Part shown: positions 41,332 through 50,880 of the stretch, piece after piece | Layout: each line of letters opens with the position of its first letter | Numbering within the stretch: the first letter of the stretch is position 1 | Assembly (NCBI RefSeq): GCF_002211305.1 | Contig: NZ_LOKW01000028.1 | Span: 270,105-334,104, forward strand | Source: Rhizobium sp. R634 | Lineage (GTDB): Bacteria > Pseudomonadota > Alphaproteobacteria > Rhizobiales > Rhizobiaceae | Length of the DNA stretch: 64,000 nucleotides | Direction of reading: 5' to 3' | Notes under the pieces: model-generated | Told to the model about the DNA's origin: nothing | Database searches by the model: none | Seen by the model: only the letters and a program-made list of their open reading frames with translations | Position numbers and translations under genes: made by a program

Positions 41332-43088
41332 TGTCGTTTCTTTCTCGCATCATGGTCCTGAAGAGCCAGGCGCATTTCTCCGCCGGCGTCTATAACCGCT
41401 TCGGCGGCCCTTCCGCCGGTCTGGCGATCGAGGGGTCGCGCAAGAAAAAGTCCGGGCAGGCGAAAAGCCGCGTCGGTCTGCTGATCATGGGTTTCATGGG
41501 CGTCTACGCCGTCATCGGCGGCCGTCTGGTCGAATATGCGATGAAGGATCAGGAGGTCGTCTCCAGCATCCTGCCGCCCGACCGGCTGATGGCGTCGCGC
41601 CCCGATATTCTCGACCGCAACGGCGAGGTGCTGGCGACCGATATCCGCACCGTCTCGCTGTTTGCCGAGCCGAACAAGATCGTCGACGTCGATGAGGCGG
41701 TGGAGAAGCTTTCGACCGTGCTGCCCGAGCTCGACGCCCGGGACACCTATAAGAAGCTCTCGGTCAAGACCTCGCATTTCGCCTGGCTGCGCCGGCAGCT
41801 GACGCCGAAGCAGCAGAGCCAGATCCTGGCGCTCGGCATTCCCGGCATCGGCTTCCGGCCGGAGAAGCGCCGCTTCTATCCGGGCGGGGCGACCGCCGCG
41901 CATATCCTCGGCTACGTCAACATCGACAACCGCGGTGTGGCCGGCATGGAGAAATATATCGACGACCAGGGGCTTGCCGATCTCGCCTCCGTCGGCATGA
42001 CCAGCGATCAGCCGCTGGAGCCGGTGCGGCTGTCGATCGATCTGCGCGTACAGAACATCGTCCGCGATGCGGTCGTCAACGCCGTCAACAATTTCCAGTC
42101 CAAGGGCGCAGGCGCCGCCGTCATCGATGTGCATACCGGGGAAGTGCTCGGCATGGCATCGGCGCCGGACTTCGATCCGAACAATCCGCAGGAGGGCGCC
42201 AAGGAAGGCTGGCTCAACCGGATGACCAACGGCACCTTCGAAATGGGGTCGACCTTCAAGACCTTCTCGCTGGCGATGGCGCTCGACAGCGGCAAGGTGA
42301 AGATGTCCGACACCTTCGACGCCAGCAAACCGATTTATATCGGCGGCTTCACCATCCATGACTTTCACGGGCAGCGCCGCTGGCTGACCGTTCCCGAAAT
42401 CTTCCAGTATTCCTCCAACATCGGCACGGCGCGCGTCATCGACCTCGTCGGCATCGATTCGCAGAAGGACTATCTGACCAAGCTCGGCCTCTTGACGAAA
42501 ATGCAGACCGAGCTGCCCGAAGTGAAGATGCCGAGCCAGCCGCGCGTCTGGAAGAAGATCAATTCGATCACGATTTCCTTCGGCCACGGCGTTTCGACGA
42601 CGGCGCTGCAGACCGGCGTGGCGGCGGCCGCTCTTGTCAACGGCGGCAAGCTGATCGAGCCGACATTCCTGCCGCGCACGCGCCAACAGGCTGATCAGAT
42701 CGCCACGCAGGTCCTCAAGAAGTCGACCAGCGACGCGGTCCGCTATCTCCTCGATTTCAACGGTTACAAGGGCTCCGGGCGCGTGGCCCGCGTGCCGGGC
42801 TTCGGCGTCGGCAGCAAGACCGGCACGGCCGACAAGGTGGTGAACGGACGTTATTCCTCGACGCTGAACTTCAATTCCTTCATCGCCGCCTTCCCGATCG
42901 ACAACCCCCGATATGCCGTCATCACCTTCTGCGACGAGCCGAAGACCGGCGAAAAGCAGTATGGCGGAACGATCTCCGCCGGTACGGCCGGCCCGATTGC
43001 CCGCGAGATCATCCGCCGCGCCGCCCCCATTCTCGGCATCGAGCCGAAATTTGGGGAGGGCGGATCGGCCTTGTTGGTGTCTTATTGA
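41331..43088 (+). CDS. ftsI: Penicillin-binding protein 3 (FtsI), septal transpeptidase
   Basis: A 585-residue class B PBP. It has a cytoplasmic tail, one membrane span near residue 55, a PBP dimer domain (PDILDRNGEVLATD), and the transpeptidase domain with Ser307-x-x-Lys310 (GSTFK), Ser361-Ser-Asn363 (YSSN) and Lys496-Thr-Gly (SKTGTA). It cross-links septal peptidoglycan and partners FtsW. Its ATG overlaps the ftsL stop by one base, so it is translationally coupled. No residue of the active site is missing. Confidence 0.95.
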   Translation: MSFLSRIMVLKSQAHFSAGVYNRFGGPSAGLAIEGSRKKKSGQAKSRVGLLIMGFMGVYAVIGGRLVEYAMKDQEVVSSILPPDRLMASRPDILDRNGEVLATDIRTVSLFAEPNKIVDVDEAVEKLSTVLPELDARDTYKKLSVKTSHFAWLRRQLTPKQQSQILALGIPGIGFRPEKRRFYPGGATAAHILGYVNIDNRGVAGMEKYIDDQGLADLASVGMTSDQPLEPVRLSIDLRVQNIVRDAVVNAVNNFQSKGAGAAVIDVHTGEVLGMASAPDFDPNNPQEGAKEGWLNRMTNGTFEMGSTFKTFSLAMALDSGKVKMSDTFDASKPIYIGGFTIHDFHGQRRWLTVPEIFQYSSNIGTARVIDLVGIDSQKDYLTKLGLLTKMQTELPEVKMPSQPRVWKKINSITISFGHGVSTTALQTGVAAAALVNGGKLIEPTFLPRTRQQADQIATQVLKKSTSDAVRYLLDFNGYKGSGRVARVPGFGVGSKTGTADKVVNGRYSSTLNFNSFIAAFPIDNPRYAVITFCDEPKTGEKQYGGTISAGTAGPIAREIIRRAAPILGIEPKFGEGGSALLVSY

Positions 43089-43154
43089 GCGTGAATGAAT
43101 ATCGGCGCCGATTCGCGAGGGGTGAACCGGCTTCAAGAGAGAAAAGTGCATTCG

Positions 43155-44615
43155 ATGAAATTGCGAGACCTGGCCGGAGATCAGTTTCCGGAACTTGAAG
43201 CACAGCTCGAAGGCCCGGCAGGCTTGCTTGATATTTCAGGCCTGTCTTCGGACAGCCGCAAGGTGGCGCCGGGCAACGCTTTCGTCGCGGTCGCCGGTAC
43301 CAAGGCGGACGGCGCGGGCTTCATCGCCGATGCCGCAAGCCGGGGGGCTGCCGTCGCGATCGCTTCCCAAGCCGTCGAGGCTTCCATCCCGGTGCTTGCC
43401 GTCCAGGAGCCGCGTCGCTTCCTTTCCGTCGCCGCCTCGCATTTCTATGGCAGGCAGCCGGGCATCATGGTCGCCGTCACCGGTACGGCGGGTAAGACCT
43501 CCGTTGCCTCTTTCACCAGGCAGATCTGGGCGCATGCGGGCCATGCGGCCGCGATGATCGGCACGACGGGCGTGGTCTCCCCGACGCGCAACGAATATGG
43601 CGCGCTGACGACGCCTGATCCGGTTTCCCTGCACAAGCTGCTCGCCGAGCTTTCCGACGAAGGCGTCACGCATGCGTCGATGGAGGCTTCCAGCCACGGC
43701 CTCGACCAGTGCCGGCTCGATGGCGTCAAGCTCGCCGCCGCAGCCTTCACCAATCTCGGCCGCGACCACATGGATTATCATCCCACCGTCGAGGCCTATA
43801 TGGCCGCCAAGATGCGGCTTTTCGATACGCTGCTGCCGAAGGGCGCGCCGGCGGTGATCTTTGCCGACGATCCCTGGTCAGCACAGGCGATCCAGGCTGC
43901 GGCCGATGCCGGTCACGATGTCCGCACCGTTGGGCGCAAGGGCGACTACCTCACGCTGAAACGCGTCGAGCATTTCCGCCACAAGCAGACGGCGGAGATC
44001 CATATCGGCGACGAGATCTTCGAGGTCGATATTCCGCTGGCCGGTGATTTCCAGGTCGCCAACGCGCTGGTCGCGGCAGGACTTGCCATGTCGACCGGCG
44101 TGTCGGCGAAGGCTGCGATGGCCGCGCTCGAAAAGCTCGTCGGCGCCTCCGGCCGTCTCGAACTCGTCGGCCACACCAAGGACGGCGCGCTTGCCTATGT
44201 CGATTATGCCCATAAGCCGGATGCGCTGGAAAATGTGCTGAGCTCGGTCCGGCCCTTCACGACCGGCCGCGTCGTCGTCGTCTTCGGCTGCGGCGGCGAC
44301 CGCGACCGCGGCAAGCGGCCGATCATGGGCGAAATCGCCTGCCGTCTCGCCGATGTCGTCATCGTCACCGACGACAATCCGCGCTCGGAAGAGCCGGCCT
44401 CAATCCGGGCGGAGATCATGGCGGCGGCAGGCTGCGCCTCCGAGATCGGCGACCGCGCCACGGCGATCCGCGAAGCCGTCGGCATGCTGAAATCGGGCGA
44501 TACGCTGATCGTCGCCGGCAAGGGGCATGAGGAGGGGCAGACAGTCGGGAGCGTCACATTGCCGTTCTCCGATCATGCGGAGGTGCGCAAGGCCTTGGAG
44601 GAACTGAAATCTTGA
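43155..44615 (+). CDS. murE: UDP-MurNAc-L-Ala-D-Glu:meso-DAP ligase MurE
   Basis: A 486-residue Mur ligase. The P-loop is GTAGKTS with Lys114, and the DNPR motif at 407-410 marks the meso-diaminopimelate enzymes, as opposed to lysine-adding ones. It adds the third residue of the stem peptide. ATG 43155 gives the usual N-terminus MKLRDL; an ATG 60 bases upstream is open and nearer to ftsI, so the start is not settled. The stop overlaps the murF TTG start. Confidence 0.94.
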   Translation: MKLRDLAGDQFPELEAQLEGPAGLLDISGLSSDSRKVAPGNAFVAVAGTKADGAGFIADAASRGAAVAIASQAVEASIPVLAVQEPRRFLSVAASHFYGRQPGIMVAVTGTAGKTSVASFTRQIWAHAGHAAAMIGTTGVVSPTRNEYGALTTPDPVSLHKLLAELSDEGVTHASMEASSHGLDQCRLDGVKLAAAAFTNLGRDHMDYHPTVEAYMAAKMRLFDTLLPKGAPAVIFADDPWSAQAIQAAADAGHDVRTVGRKGDYLTLKRVEHFRHKQTAEIHIGDEIFEVDIPLAGDFQVANALVAAGLAMSTGVSAKAAMAALEKLVGASGRLELVGHTKDGALAYVDYAHKPDALENVLSSVRPFTTGRVVVVFGCGGDRDRGKRPIMGEIACRLADVVIVTDDNPRSEEPASIRAEIMAAAGCASEIGDRATAIREAVGMLKSGDTLIVAGKGHEEGQTVGSVTLPFSDHAEVRKALEELKS

Positions 44616-46051
44616 GCTGGCTCTGGACGACCGAAGACATGATCGCAGCGATGGCGGGGCGCCCCTTCGGCACTCTGCCCGAAGGCATCACCGGCATTTC
44701 CATCGACAGCCGCTCGATCGGCCCGGGCGAAGCCTTCTTCGCAATCAAGGGCGACCGCGTCGACGGTCACGATTATGCGTCGATGGCGATGGCGAACGGT
44801 GCTGCCCTTCTCGTCGTCAGCGAAGCGAGACTTCCGGCCATGGGCCGCCTGACGGTGCCGATGATCGTCGTCGACGACGTGCTCGCAGCACTCGTGCGTC
44901 TCGGGCAGGCTTCGCGCGAGCGGTCGCGGGCAAAGATCGTCGCCGTCACCGGTTCGGTCGGCAAGACCACCACCAAGGAGATGCTGCGGCACGTGCTGTC
45001 GCCCTCCGGTAAGGTGCATGCCTCCGTCGCCTCCTTCAACAATCACTGGGGTGTGCCGCTGACGCTGGCGCGCATGCCTGACGATACCGATTACGGGGTC
45101 TTCGAAGTCGGGATGAACCATCCGGGCGAGATCCGGCCGCTGGTGGCGATGATCCGCCCTCATGTCGCCGTCATCACGACGATCGCGCCGGCCCATCTCG
45201 GCAATTTCAAGAGCATCAAGGAGATCGCCGCCGCCAAGGCCGAGATCTTCGAGGGGTTGGAGCCTGGCGGCCATGTCGTGCTCAACCGTGACAACGACCA
45301 GTTCAATTTCCTCGACCGGACGGCGCAGTCGCTCGGCATCGAGCAGATCCATTCCTTCGGGCAGCATGCGAAAGCCGAATTCCGGCTCGCGGAGTTCAAC
45401 GGCTCGGACGAGAATTCGACGCTGTGGCTGACGATCGGCGGCGAAACGCTGGAGGTGGCGCTCGGCGCGCCGGGCCGCCACATCGCCGAGAATGCGCTGG
45501 CCGCACTCGGCGTCGTCAGGATCGTCGGCGCCGACATCGAGAAGGCGATCGCCGCACTTGCGACGCTGAAACCGGAAAAGGGCAGGGGCAAGCGCCACCG
45601 GCTTTCGATCGGCGGCGGCAAGGGCAGCTTCACGCTGATCGACGAGAGCTACAATGCCAATCCGGCCTCGATGCGCGCGGCGATCGCGCTGCTGGCGGCG
45701 GCCGAGCCGACCGGCCGCGGACGCCGTATCGCCGTGCTCGGCGACATGCTCGAGATGGGCGAATATGCCGAGAAGGTCCACACCGACCTTGCCGGGCCGC
45801 TGCTCGCGGCCGGCATCGAACATGTCTGGCTCGCGGGGGCCGAAATGGCCGCGCTGAAGGAATCACTGCCGGAAAGCGTCCATGTCGAATACCGGGAAAA
45901 GACGGACGAATTGACGGACTACGTGTTGAACTCGGTCGTGCCGGGCGACGTGTTGATGGTGAAATCGTCTCTGGGCATCGGTTTCGGCAAGATCGTCGCC
46001 GCGCTTCTTGACAAGTTCCCGGCATTTTCCGACACGCAACGCGAACTTTGA
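44612..46051 (+). CDS. murF: UDP-MurNAc-tripeptide:D-Ala-D-Ala ligase MurF
   Basis: A 479-residue Mur ligase with P-loop TGSVGKTTTKEM near residues 113-124 and the central VFEVGMNHPGEI stretch. It adds D-Ala-D-Ala to the tripeptide, completing the UDP-MurNAc-pentapeptide. The start is TTG 44612, overlapping the murE stop (TTGA), with GGAGGAACTGAAATC upstream; the nearest ATG lies about nine codons in. Uncommon start codons recur in this operon (also ftsQ). Confidence 0.93.
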   Translation: MSWLWTTEDMIAAMAGRPFGTLPEGITGISIDSRSIGPGEAFFAIKGDRVDGHDYASMAMANGAALLVVSEARLPAMGRLTVPMIVVDDVLAALVRLGQASRERSRAKIVAVTGSVGKTTTKEMLRHVLSPSGKVHASVASFNNHWGVPLTLARMPDDTDYGVFEVGMNHPGEIRPLVAMIRPHVAVITTIAPAHLGNFKSIKEIAAAKAEIFEGLEPGGHVVLNRDNDQFNFLDRTAQSLGIEQIHSFGQHAKAEFRLAEFNGSDENSTLWLTIGGETLEVALGAPGRHIAENALAALGVVRIVGADIEKAIAALATLKPEKGRGKRHRLSIGGGKGSFTLIDESYNANPASMRAAIALLAAAEPTGRGRRIAVLGDMLEMGEYAEKVHTDLAGPLLAAGIEHVWLAGAEMAALKESLPESVHVEYREKTDELTDYVLNSVVPGDVLMVKSSLGIGFGKIVAALLDKFPAFSDTQREL

Positions 46052-46072
46052 TCGGGTAACAAGGGGCCCTGA

Positions 46073-47173
46073 ATGCTGATCTGGCTTGTCGAACTGTCGG
46101 AATATTTCAAGTTTCTGAACCTGTTCAGATATATTACCTTCCGCACGGGCGCCGCTCTCTTCACCTCCGCATTGATCGTCTTCCTGTTCGGGCCGACGAT
46201 CATCAATTCGCTGCGCATCCGGCAAGGCAAAGGCCAGCCGATCCGCGCCGACGGGCCGCAGACGCATTTCAAGAAGGCCGGCACGCCGACCATGGGCGGG
46301 TTGATGATCCTTGCCGGCATCGTCGGGGCCTCGCTGCTCTGGGCCGATCTTTCCAACGTCTATGTCGTCGCGACGCTGCTGGTGACGCTGGGTTTCGGCG
46401 CCATCGGCTTCTATGACGATTATCTCAAGGTGACCAAGCAGAGCCATAAGGGCTTTTCCGGCAAGGCCCGTCTTGGCATCGAGTTCGTCATCGCCGGCAT
46501 CGCCGTCTATTTCATGATGCGCACGGCCCTTGCCTCGGGGACTGCAGGCTCGACCTTCGGTTCCTCGATCGCCTTTCCCTTCTTCAAGGACTTCCTGATC
46601 AATCTCGGCATCATGTTCGTCGTCTTCGGCGGCTTCGTCATCGTCGGCGCCGGCAATGCCGTCAACCTGACCGACGGGCTCGACGGGCTCGCCATCGTGC
46701 CGGTGATGATCGCCGCCGCCTCCTTCGGCGTCATCGCCTATCTCGCCGGCAACGTCGTGTTTGCGAACTACCTGCAGATCAATTTCGTGCCCGGCACCGG
46801 TGAGCTTGCCGTCGTGCTCGGCGCCGTCATCGGCGCCGGCCTCGGCTTTCTCTGGTTCAACGCACCGCCGGCGGCCATCTTCATGGGCGACACCGGCTCG
46901 TTGGCGCTCGGCGGCACGATCGGCACCGTCGCCGTCGCCACCAAGCACGAGATCGTCATGGCCATCATCGGCGGCCTCTTCGTCATGGAGACGCTATCGG
47001 TCATCATCCAGGTCGGCTTCTTCAAGATGACCGGCCGGCGCGTCTTCCTGATGGCGCCGATCCACCATCACTTCGAGAAGAAGGGCTGGACCGAGAGCCA
47101 GGTGGTGATCCGCTTCTGGATCATCGCGGTCGGTCTTGCCATGCTCGGCCTCTCGACGCTGAAGCTGAGGTGA
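46073..47173 (+). CDS. mraY: MraY, phospho-MurNAc-pentapeptide transferase
   Basis: A 366-residue integral membrane enzyme with ten hydrophobic segments. Motifs are GQPIRADGPQTHFKKAGTPTMGG near residue 50 (shortened: GTPTMGG), FYDDYLK with the Asp pair, NLTDGLDGLA and the C-terminal APIHHHFEKKG. It forms lipid I from UDP-MurNAc-pentapeptide and undecaprenyl phosphate. ATG 46073 has CAAGGGG upstream, 21 bases after murF. Confidence 0.96.
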   Translation: MLIWLVELSEYFKFLNLFRYITFRTGAALFTSALIVFLFGPTIINSLRIRQGKGQPIRADGPQTHFKKAGTPTMGGLMILAGIVGASLLWADLSNVYVVATLLVTLGFGAIGFYDDYLKVTKQSHKGFSGKARLGIEFVIAGIAVYFMMRTALASGTAGSTFGSSIAFPFFKDFLINLGIMFVVFGGFVIVGAGNAVNLTDGLDGLAIVPVMIAAASFGVIAYLAGNVVFANYLQINFVPGTGELAVVLGAVIGAGLGFLWFNAPPAAIFMGDTGSLALGGTIGTVAVATKHEIVMAIIGGLFVMETLSVIIQVGFFKMTGRRVFLMAPIHHHFEKKGWTESQVVIRFWIIAVGLAMLGLSTLKLR

Positions 47174-47180
47174 GGCGGCG

Positions 47181-48593
47181 ATGATCCCGGTCACGACGCT
47201 CAAGGACAGGAAGGTCGCGCTCTTCGGGCTCGGCGGCTCCGGTTTCGCCACAGCCCGCGCGCTGATTGCAGGCGGCGCCGATGTGACCGCCTGGGACGAC
47301 AATCCCGACAGCGTCGCCAAGGCTTCGGCCGAGGGCATCCGGACGGAGGACCTGCATACGATCGACTGGAGCCAGCAGGCGCTGTTCGTGCTGTCACCCG
47401 GCGTGCCGCTCACCCATCCGAAGCCGCACTGGACCGTCGATCTGGCGCGGGCCGCCGGCGTCGACATCGTCGGTGACGTCGAGCTCTTCGTGCGTGAGCG
47501 CCGTGCCCACGCGCCGGACTGCCCCTTCATCGCCATCACCGGCACCAACGGCAAGTCGACCACCACGGCGCTGATCGCCCATATCCTGAAATCGGCAGGT
47601 TACGACACGCAGCTCGGCGGCAATATCGGCACGGCCGTGCTGACGCTCGATCCGCCGAAGGCGGGACGTTATTACGTCGTCGAATGCTCCTCCTACCAGA
47701 TCGATCTCGCGCCGACGCTGAACCCGTCCGCCGGCATCCTTCTCAACCTGACGCCCGATCACCTCGACCGCCACGGCACGATGCAGCACTATGCCGACGT
47801 CAAGGAGCGGCTGGTCGCCGGCAGCGATGTGGCGATCGTCGGCATCGACGACAGCCATTCGGCACTGATCGCCGACCGCGTCGAGCGGGCGGGCGTCAAG
47901 GTGGTCCGCATCTCCCGCCGCAACGTGGTGGCCGATGGCATCTATGCTGAGGGCACCAAGCTCGTTCAGGCCGCCGGCGGCGCCATGCTGCCCTTCATCG
48001 ATCTCGACGGCATCCAGACGCTGCGCGGCAGCCATAATGCGCAGAACGCCGCCGCTGCCGTCGCCGCCTGCCTTGCGGCCGGCGTTTCCGCCGACGACAT
48101 CCGCGCCGGCCTTGCCTCCTTCCCCGGCCTCAAGCACCGCATGCAGCCGGTGGGCCAGCGCGGCCGCGTCGTTTTCGTCAACGATTCCAAGGCGACCAAT
48201 GCCGATGCCGCAGCACCGGCGCTTTCGAGCTATGACCGCATCTACTGGATCGCCGGCGGCCTGCCGAAATCAGGCGGCATCACGACGCTCGCGCCCTATT
48301 TCCCGCGTATCGCCAAGGCCTATCTGATCGGCGAGGCGGCGGCGGAATTCGCAGCAACCCTCGGCGAGGCCGTGCCCTACGAGATTTCGGGCACGCTGGA
48401 GCGGGCGGTCGCGCATGCGGCGGCCGATGCCGAGCGCGACGAGAGCGGCTTTTCGGCCGTGATGTTATCCCCGGCTTGCGCAAGCTTCGACCAGTATAAG
48501 AACTTCGAAGTCAGGGGCGATGCCTTCGTCAGCCACGTGGCGGCACTTGACGGAATGACGATGCTGATCGGTCCTGCAACAGGAGAGAAATGA
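47181..48593 (+). CDS. murD: UDP-MurNAc-L-Ala:D-Glu ligase MurD
   Basis: A 470-residue Mur ligase. The N-terminal Rossmann-like domain starts VALFGLGGSGFATARAL, the P-loop is ITGTNGKSTTTAL near residues 116-128, and ECSSYQID and LNLTPDHLDRH follow. It adds D-glutamate to UDP-MurNAc-L-Ala. GAGGCGGCG directly precedes ATG 47181, 7 bases after mraY. One base separates its stop from the ftsW start. Confidence 0.95.
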   Translation: MIPVTTLKDRKVALFGLGGSGFATARALIAGGADVTAWDDNPDSVAKASAEGIRTEDLHTIDWSQQALFVLSPGVPLTHPKPHWTVDLARAAGVDIVGDVELFVRERRAHAPDCPFIAITGTNGKSTTTALIAHILKSAGYDTQLGGNIGTAVLTLDPPKAGRYYVVECSSYQIDLAPTLNPSAGILLNLTPDHLDRHGTMQHYADVKERLVAGSDVAIVGIDDSHSALIADRVERAGVKVVRISRRNVVADGIYAEGTKLVQAAGGAMLPFIDLDGIQTLRGSHNAQNAAAAVAACLAAGVSADDIRAGLASFPGLKHRMQPVGQRGRVVFVNDSKATNADAAAPALSSYDRIYWIAGGLPKSGGITTLAPYFPRIAKAYLIGEAAAEFAATLGEAVPYEISGTLERAVAHAAADAERDESGFSAVMLSPACASFDQYKNFEVRGDAFVSHVAALDGMTMLIGPATGEK

Positions 48594-48594
48594 C

Positions 48595-49749
48595 ATGGTA
48601 AGCCGCGCGGAACGTGGGCCTCTGGCCGATTGGTTCTGGACCATCGACCGCTTCTTCCTGGCGATGTTCATCTTCCTGATGGGCATCGGCTTCATGCTGT
48701 CCTTCGCCGCTTCTCCCGCGGTTGCCGAGCGCATCGGGCTCGAGCCTTTCCACTTCGTCAAGCGCCATGCGGCCTTCATGATCCCGTCGATCGGGGTGAT
48801 GCTTGGACTGTCGTTCCTGACGCCGCGCCAGGTGCGGCGGACCGCGATCCTGCTGCTGATCATCTCGCTCGCGATGATGGTGCTGGTTCTTTTCGTCGGG
48901 CAGGAGGTCAAGGGCGGCAGGCGCTGGATCTGGATCGCCGGCCTTTCCGTCCAGCCGTCGGAATTCATGAAGCCCGCCTTCGTCGTCGTCTGCGCCTGGC
49001 TGTTTGCCGAACATGCGCGACAGCCGGAAATTCCCGGCAATCTCTTCGCCATCATCCTGTTCGGCATCGTCGCCGCCCTTCTCGTCGCGCAGCCGGACCT
49101 CGGCCAGACCATCCTGACCACGGCGGTCTGGGGCGGGATGTTCTTCATGGCCGGCATGCCGTGGATCTGGATCGTCCTGCTCGGCATCGGCGGCGCCGGT
49201 GGCCTGCTCAGCGCCTATTACGTCTTTCCGCACGTCGCCGGGCGAATAGACAAGTTCATGACCGGCGAGGGCGACACGTTCCAGATCGACACGGCGCGCG
49301 AAGCGATCATCCGCGGCAGCTGGTTCGGCCAGGGGCCGGGCGAGGGCATCGTCAAGCGCATCATTCCGGATGCCCATACCGACTTCATCTTCTCGGTCGC
49401 GGCCGAGGAATTCGGCATCGTCTTCTGCATGGCGCTCGTGGCGCTGTTCACCGTGCTGGTGCTGCGCGGCCTGTCGCATGCCTATCGCGAGCGCAACGAC
49501 TTCAACCGTTTCGCCGTCGCCGGCCTGGTGCTGCAGATGGGCATCCAGTCGATCATCAATATCGGCGTCAATCTCGAGCTGCTGCCGGCAAAGGGCATGA
49601 CGCTGCCGCTGATTTCCTACGGCGGCTCGTCTATGGTGGCGATCTGCGTCACCGCCGGTTTCATCTTGGCGCTGACGCGCCATCGTCCGGAAAAGCGCGC
49701 GCAGGACCGGAGCCTTTTCCGCGTCCCGCACGGCATGCCGGCGGAGTAA
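48595..49749 (+). CDS. ftsW: FtsW, septal peptidoglycan polymerase (SEDS family)
   Basis: A 384-residue polytopic protein of the RodA/FtsW/SpoVE family with about ten membrane segments. Signature pieces are QPSEFMKPAFVVV, QPDLGQTILTTAVWGGMFF (shortened: QPDLGQTIL), GPGEGIVKRIIPDAHTDFIF (shortened: PDAHTDF) and LPLISYGGSS. It is the glycosyltransferase partner of FtsI. AGGAGAGAA precedes ATG 48595, one base after murD. Confidence 0.95.
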   Translation: MVSRAERGPLADWFWTIDRFFLAMFIFLMGIGFMLSFAASPAVAERIGLEPFHFVKRHAAFMIPSIGVMLGLSFLTPRQVRRTAILLLIISLAMMVLVLFVGQEVKGGRRWIWIAGLSVQPSEFMKPAFVVVCAWLFAEHARQPEIPGNLFAIILFGIVAALLVAQPDLGQTILTTAVWGGMFFMAGMPWIWIVLLGIGGAGGLLSAYYVFPHVAGRIDKFMTGEGDTFQIDTAREAIIRGSWFGQGPGEGIVKRIIPDAHTDFIFSVAAEEFGIVFCMALVALFTVLVLRGLSHAYRERNDFNRFAVAGLVLQMGIQSIINIGVNLELLPAKGMTLPLISYGGSSMVAICVTAGFILALTRHRPEKRAQDRSLFRVPHGMPAE

Positions 49750-49755
49750 GAGCTT

Positions 49756-50880
49756 ATGAGCAAAGGCATCGTGCTGCTTGCCGCCGGGGGAACCGGCGGC
49801 CATGTGTTTCCGGCGGAGGCGCTGGCCTTCAAGCTGAAGGAACGCGGCTATTCGGTGCATCTCGTCACCGACAGCCGGGCGGAGCGTTATGCCGGCAAGT
49901 TCCCCGCCGAAGAGATCCATGTCGTGCCGTCGGCGACGATCGGCTCGAAGAACCCTGTTGCCGTCGCCCGTTCGCTATGGACGCTCTGGAGCGGCATGCG
50001 GGCGGCAAAGAAGCTGATCCAGCGGCTGAAACCTGTCGTCGTCGTCGGTTTCGGGGGTTATCCCACCGTGCCGCCGCTGCTTGCCGCTACAAGGCTCGGC
50101 GTGCCGGCGATGATCCATGAGCAGAATGCCGTGATGGGCCGCGCCAACAAGGCGCTGGCGACCCGCGTGCAGGGGATCGCCGGCGGCTTCCTGCCGGAGG
50201 GCGGCGCTGCATTTCCAGACAAGACGGTGACCACGGGCAATCCGGTTCGTCCGGCGATCATTGCCGCGGCCGAAGTGCCTTATACGCCGTCGCATCCTGG
50301 CGAAGCCTTCAATCTCGTCGTCTTCGGCGGCAGCCAGGGCGCGCAATATTTCTCCAAGGCGCTGCCGACGGCGATCAGCCTGCTCGACGAGGCGTTTCGT
50401 CTTCGTCTGCGCATCACCCAGCAGGTGCGCCCGGAAGATATGGAGATGGTCAGCGGCTGCGTCGCCAAGCTGGATATGGGCGCCGATATCGCGCCCTTCT
50501 TCACCGACATGGCGGAGCGGCTGGCGAAAGCGCATCTGGTGATCTGCCGCTCCGGCGCTTCGACGGTCTCGGAAATCTCGGTTATAGGCCGTCCGGCCGT
50601 GCTGGTGCCTTATCCGCATGCGCTCGATCACGATCAGGCGGCCAATGCCGCCGCGCTTGCCGCGACCGGCGGAGCCAAGGTGATCCCGCAAGCGGAGCTT
50701 TCGCCGGAACGCATCGCCTCCATCCTTGGCCACGTGATGAACGACCCGGAAAAGCTTGCCGGCATGGCGGCTGCGGCAAAGCTCGCGGGAAAACCCGATG
50801 CCGCGAACTTGCTTGCCGACATGGTTGAGGCTATTGCCGCCGGACGGACAATAGCGGAATTCAAGAGGACACGCGCATGA
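49756..50880 (+). CDS. murG: MurG, lipid II-forming GlcNAc transferase
   Basis: A 374-residue GT-B glycosyltransferase. The N-terminal AAGGTGGHVFPA loop and HEQNAVMGRANK are the lipid I side; GGSQGAQYF and CRSGASTVSEI, containing the Glu that positions UDP-GlcNAc, are the donor side. It works on the inner face of the cytoplasmic membrane. ATG 49756 has GGAG upstream. Its stop overlaps the murC start by ATGA. Confidence 0.95.
   Translation: MSKGIVLLAAGGTGGHVFPAEALAFKLKERGYSVHLVTDSRAERYAGKFPAEEIHVVPSATIGSKNPVAVARSLWTLWSGMRAAKKLIQRLKPVVVVGFGGYPTVPPLLAATRLGVPAMIHEQNAVMGRANKALATRVQGIAGGFLPEGGAAFPDKTVTTGNPVRPAIIAAAEVPYTPSHPGEAFNLVVFGGSQGAQYFSKALPTAISLLDEAFRLRLRITQQVRPEDMEMVSGCVAKLDMGADIAPFFTDMAERLAKAHLVICRSGASTVSEISVIGRPAVLVPYPHALDHDQAANAAALAATGGAKVIPQAELSPERIASILGHVMNDPEKLAGMAAAAKLAGKPDAANLLADMVEAIAAGRTIAEFKRTRA

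Noticed and set aside
41235..43151. A 638-residue open frame on the minus strand opposite ftsI
   Set aside because: It has the composition expected from the reverse of a high-GC coding frame, no ribosome site, and lies fully across an unmistakable ftsI.
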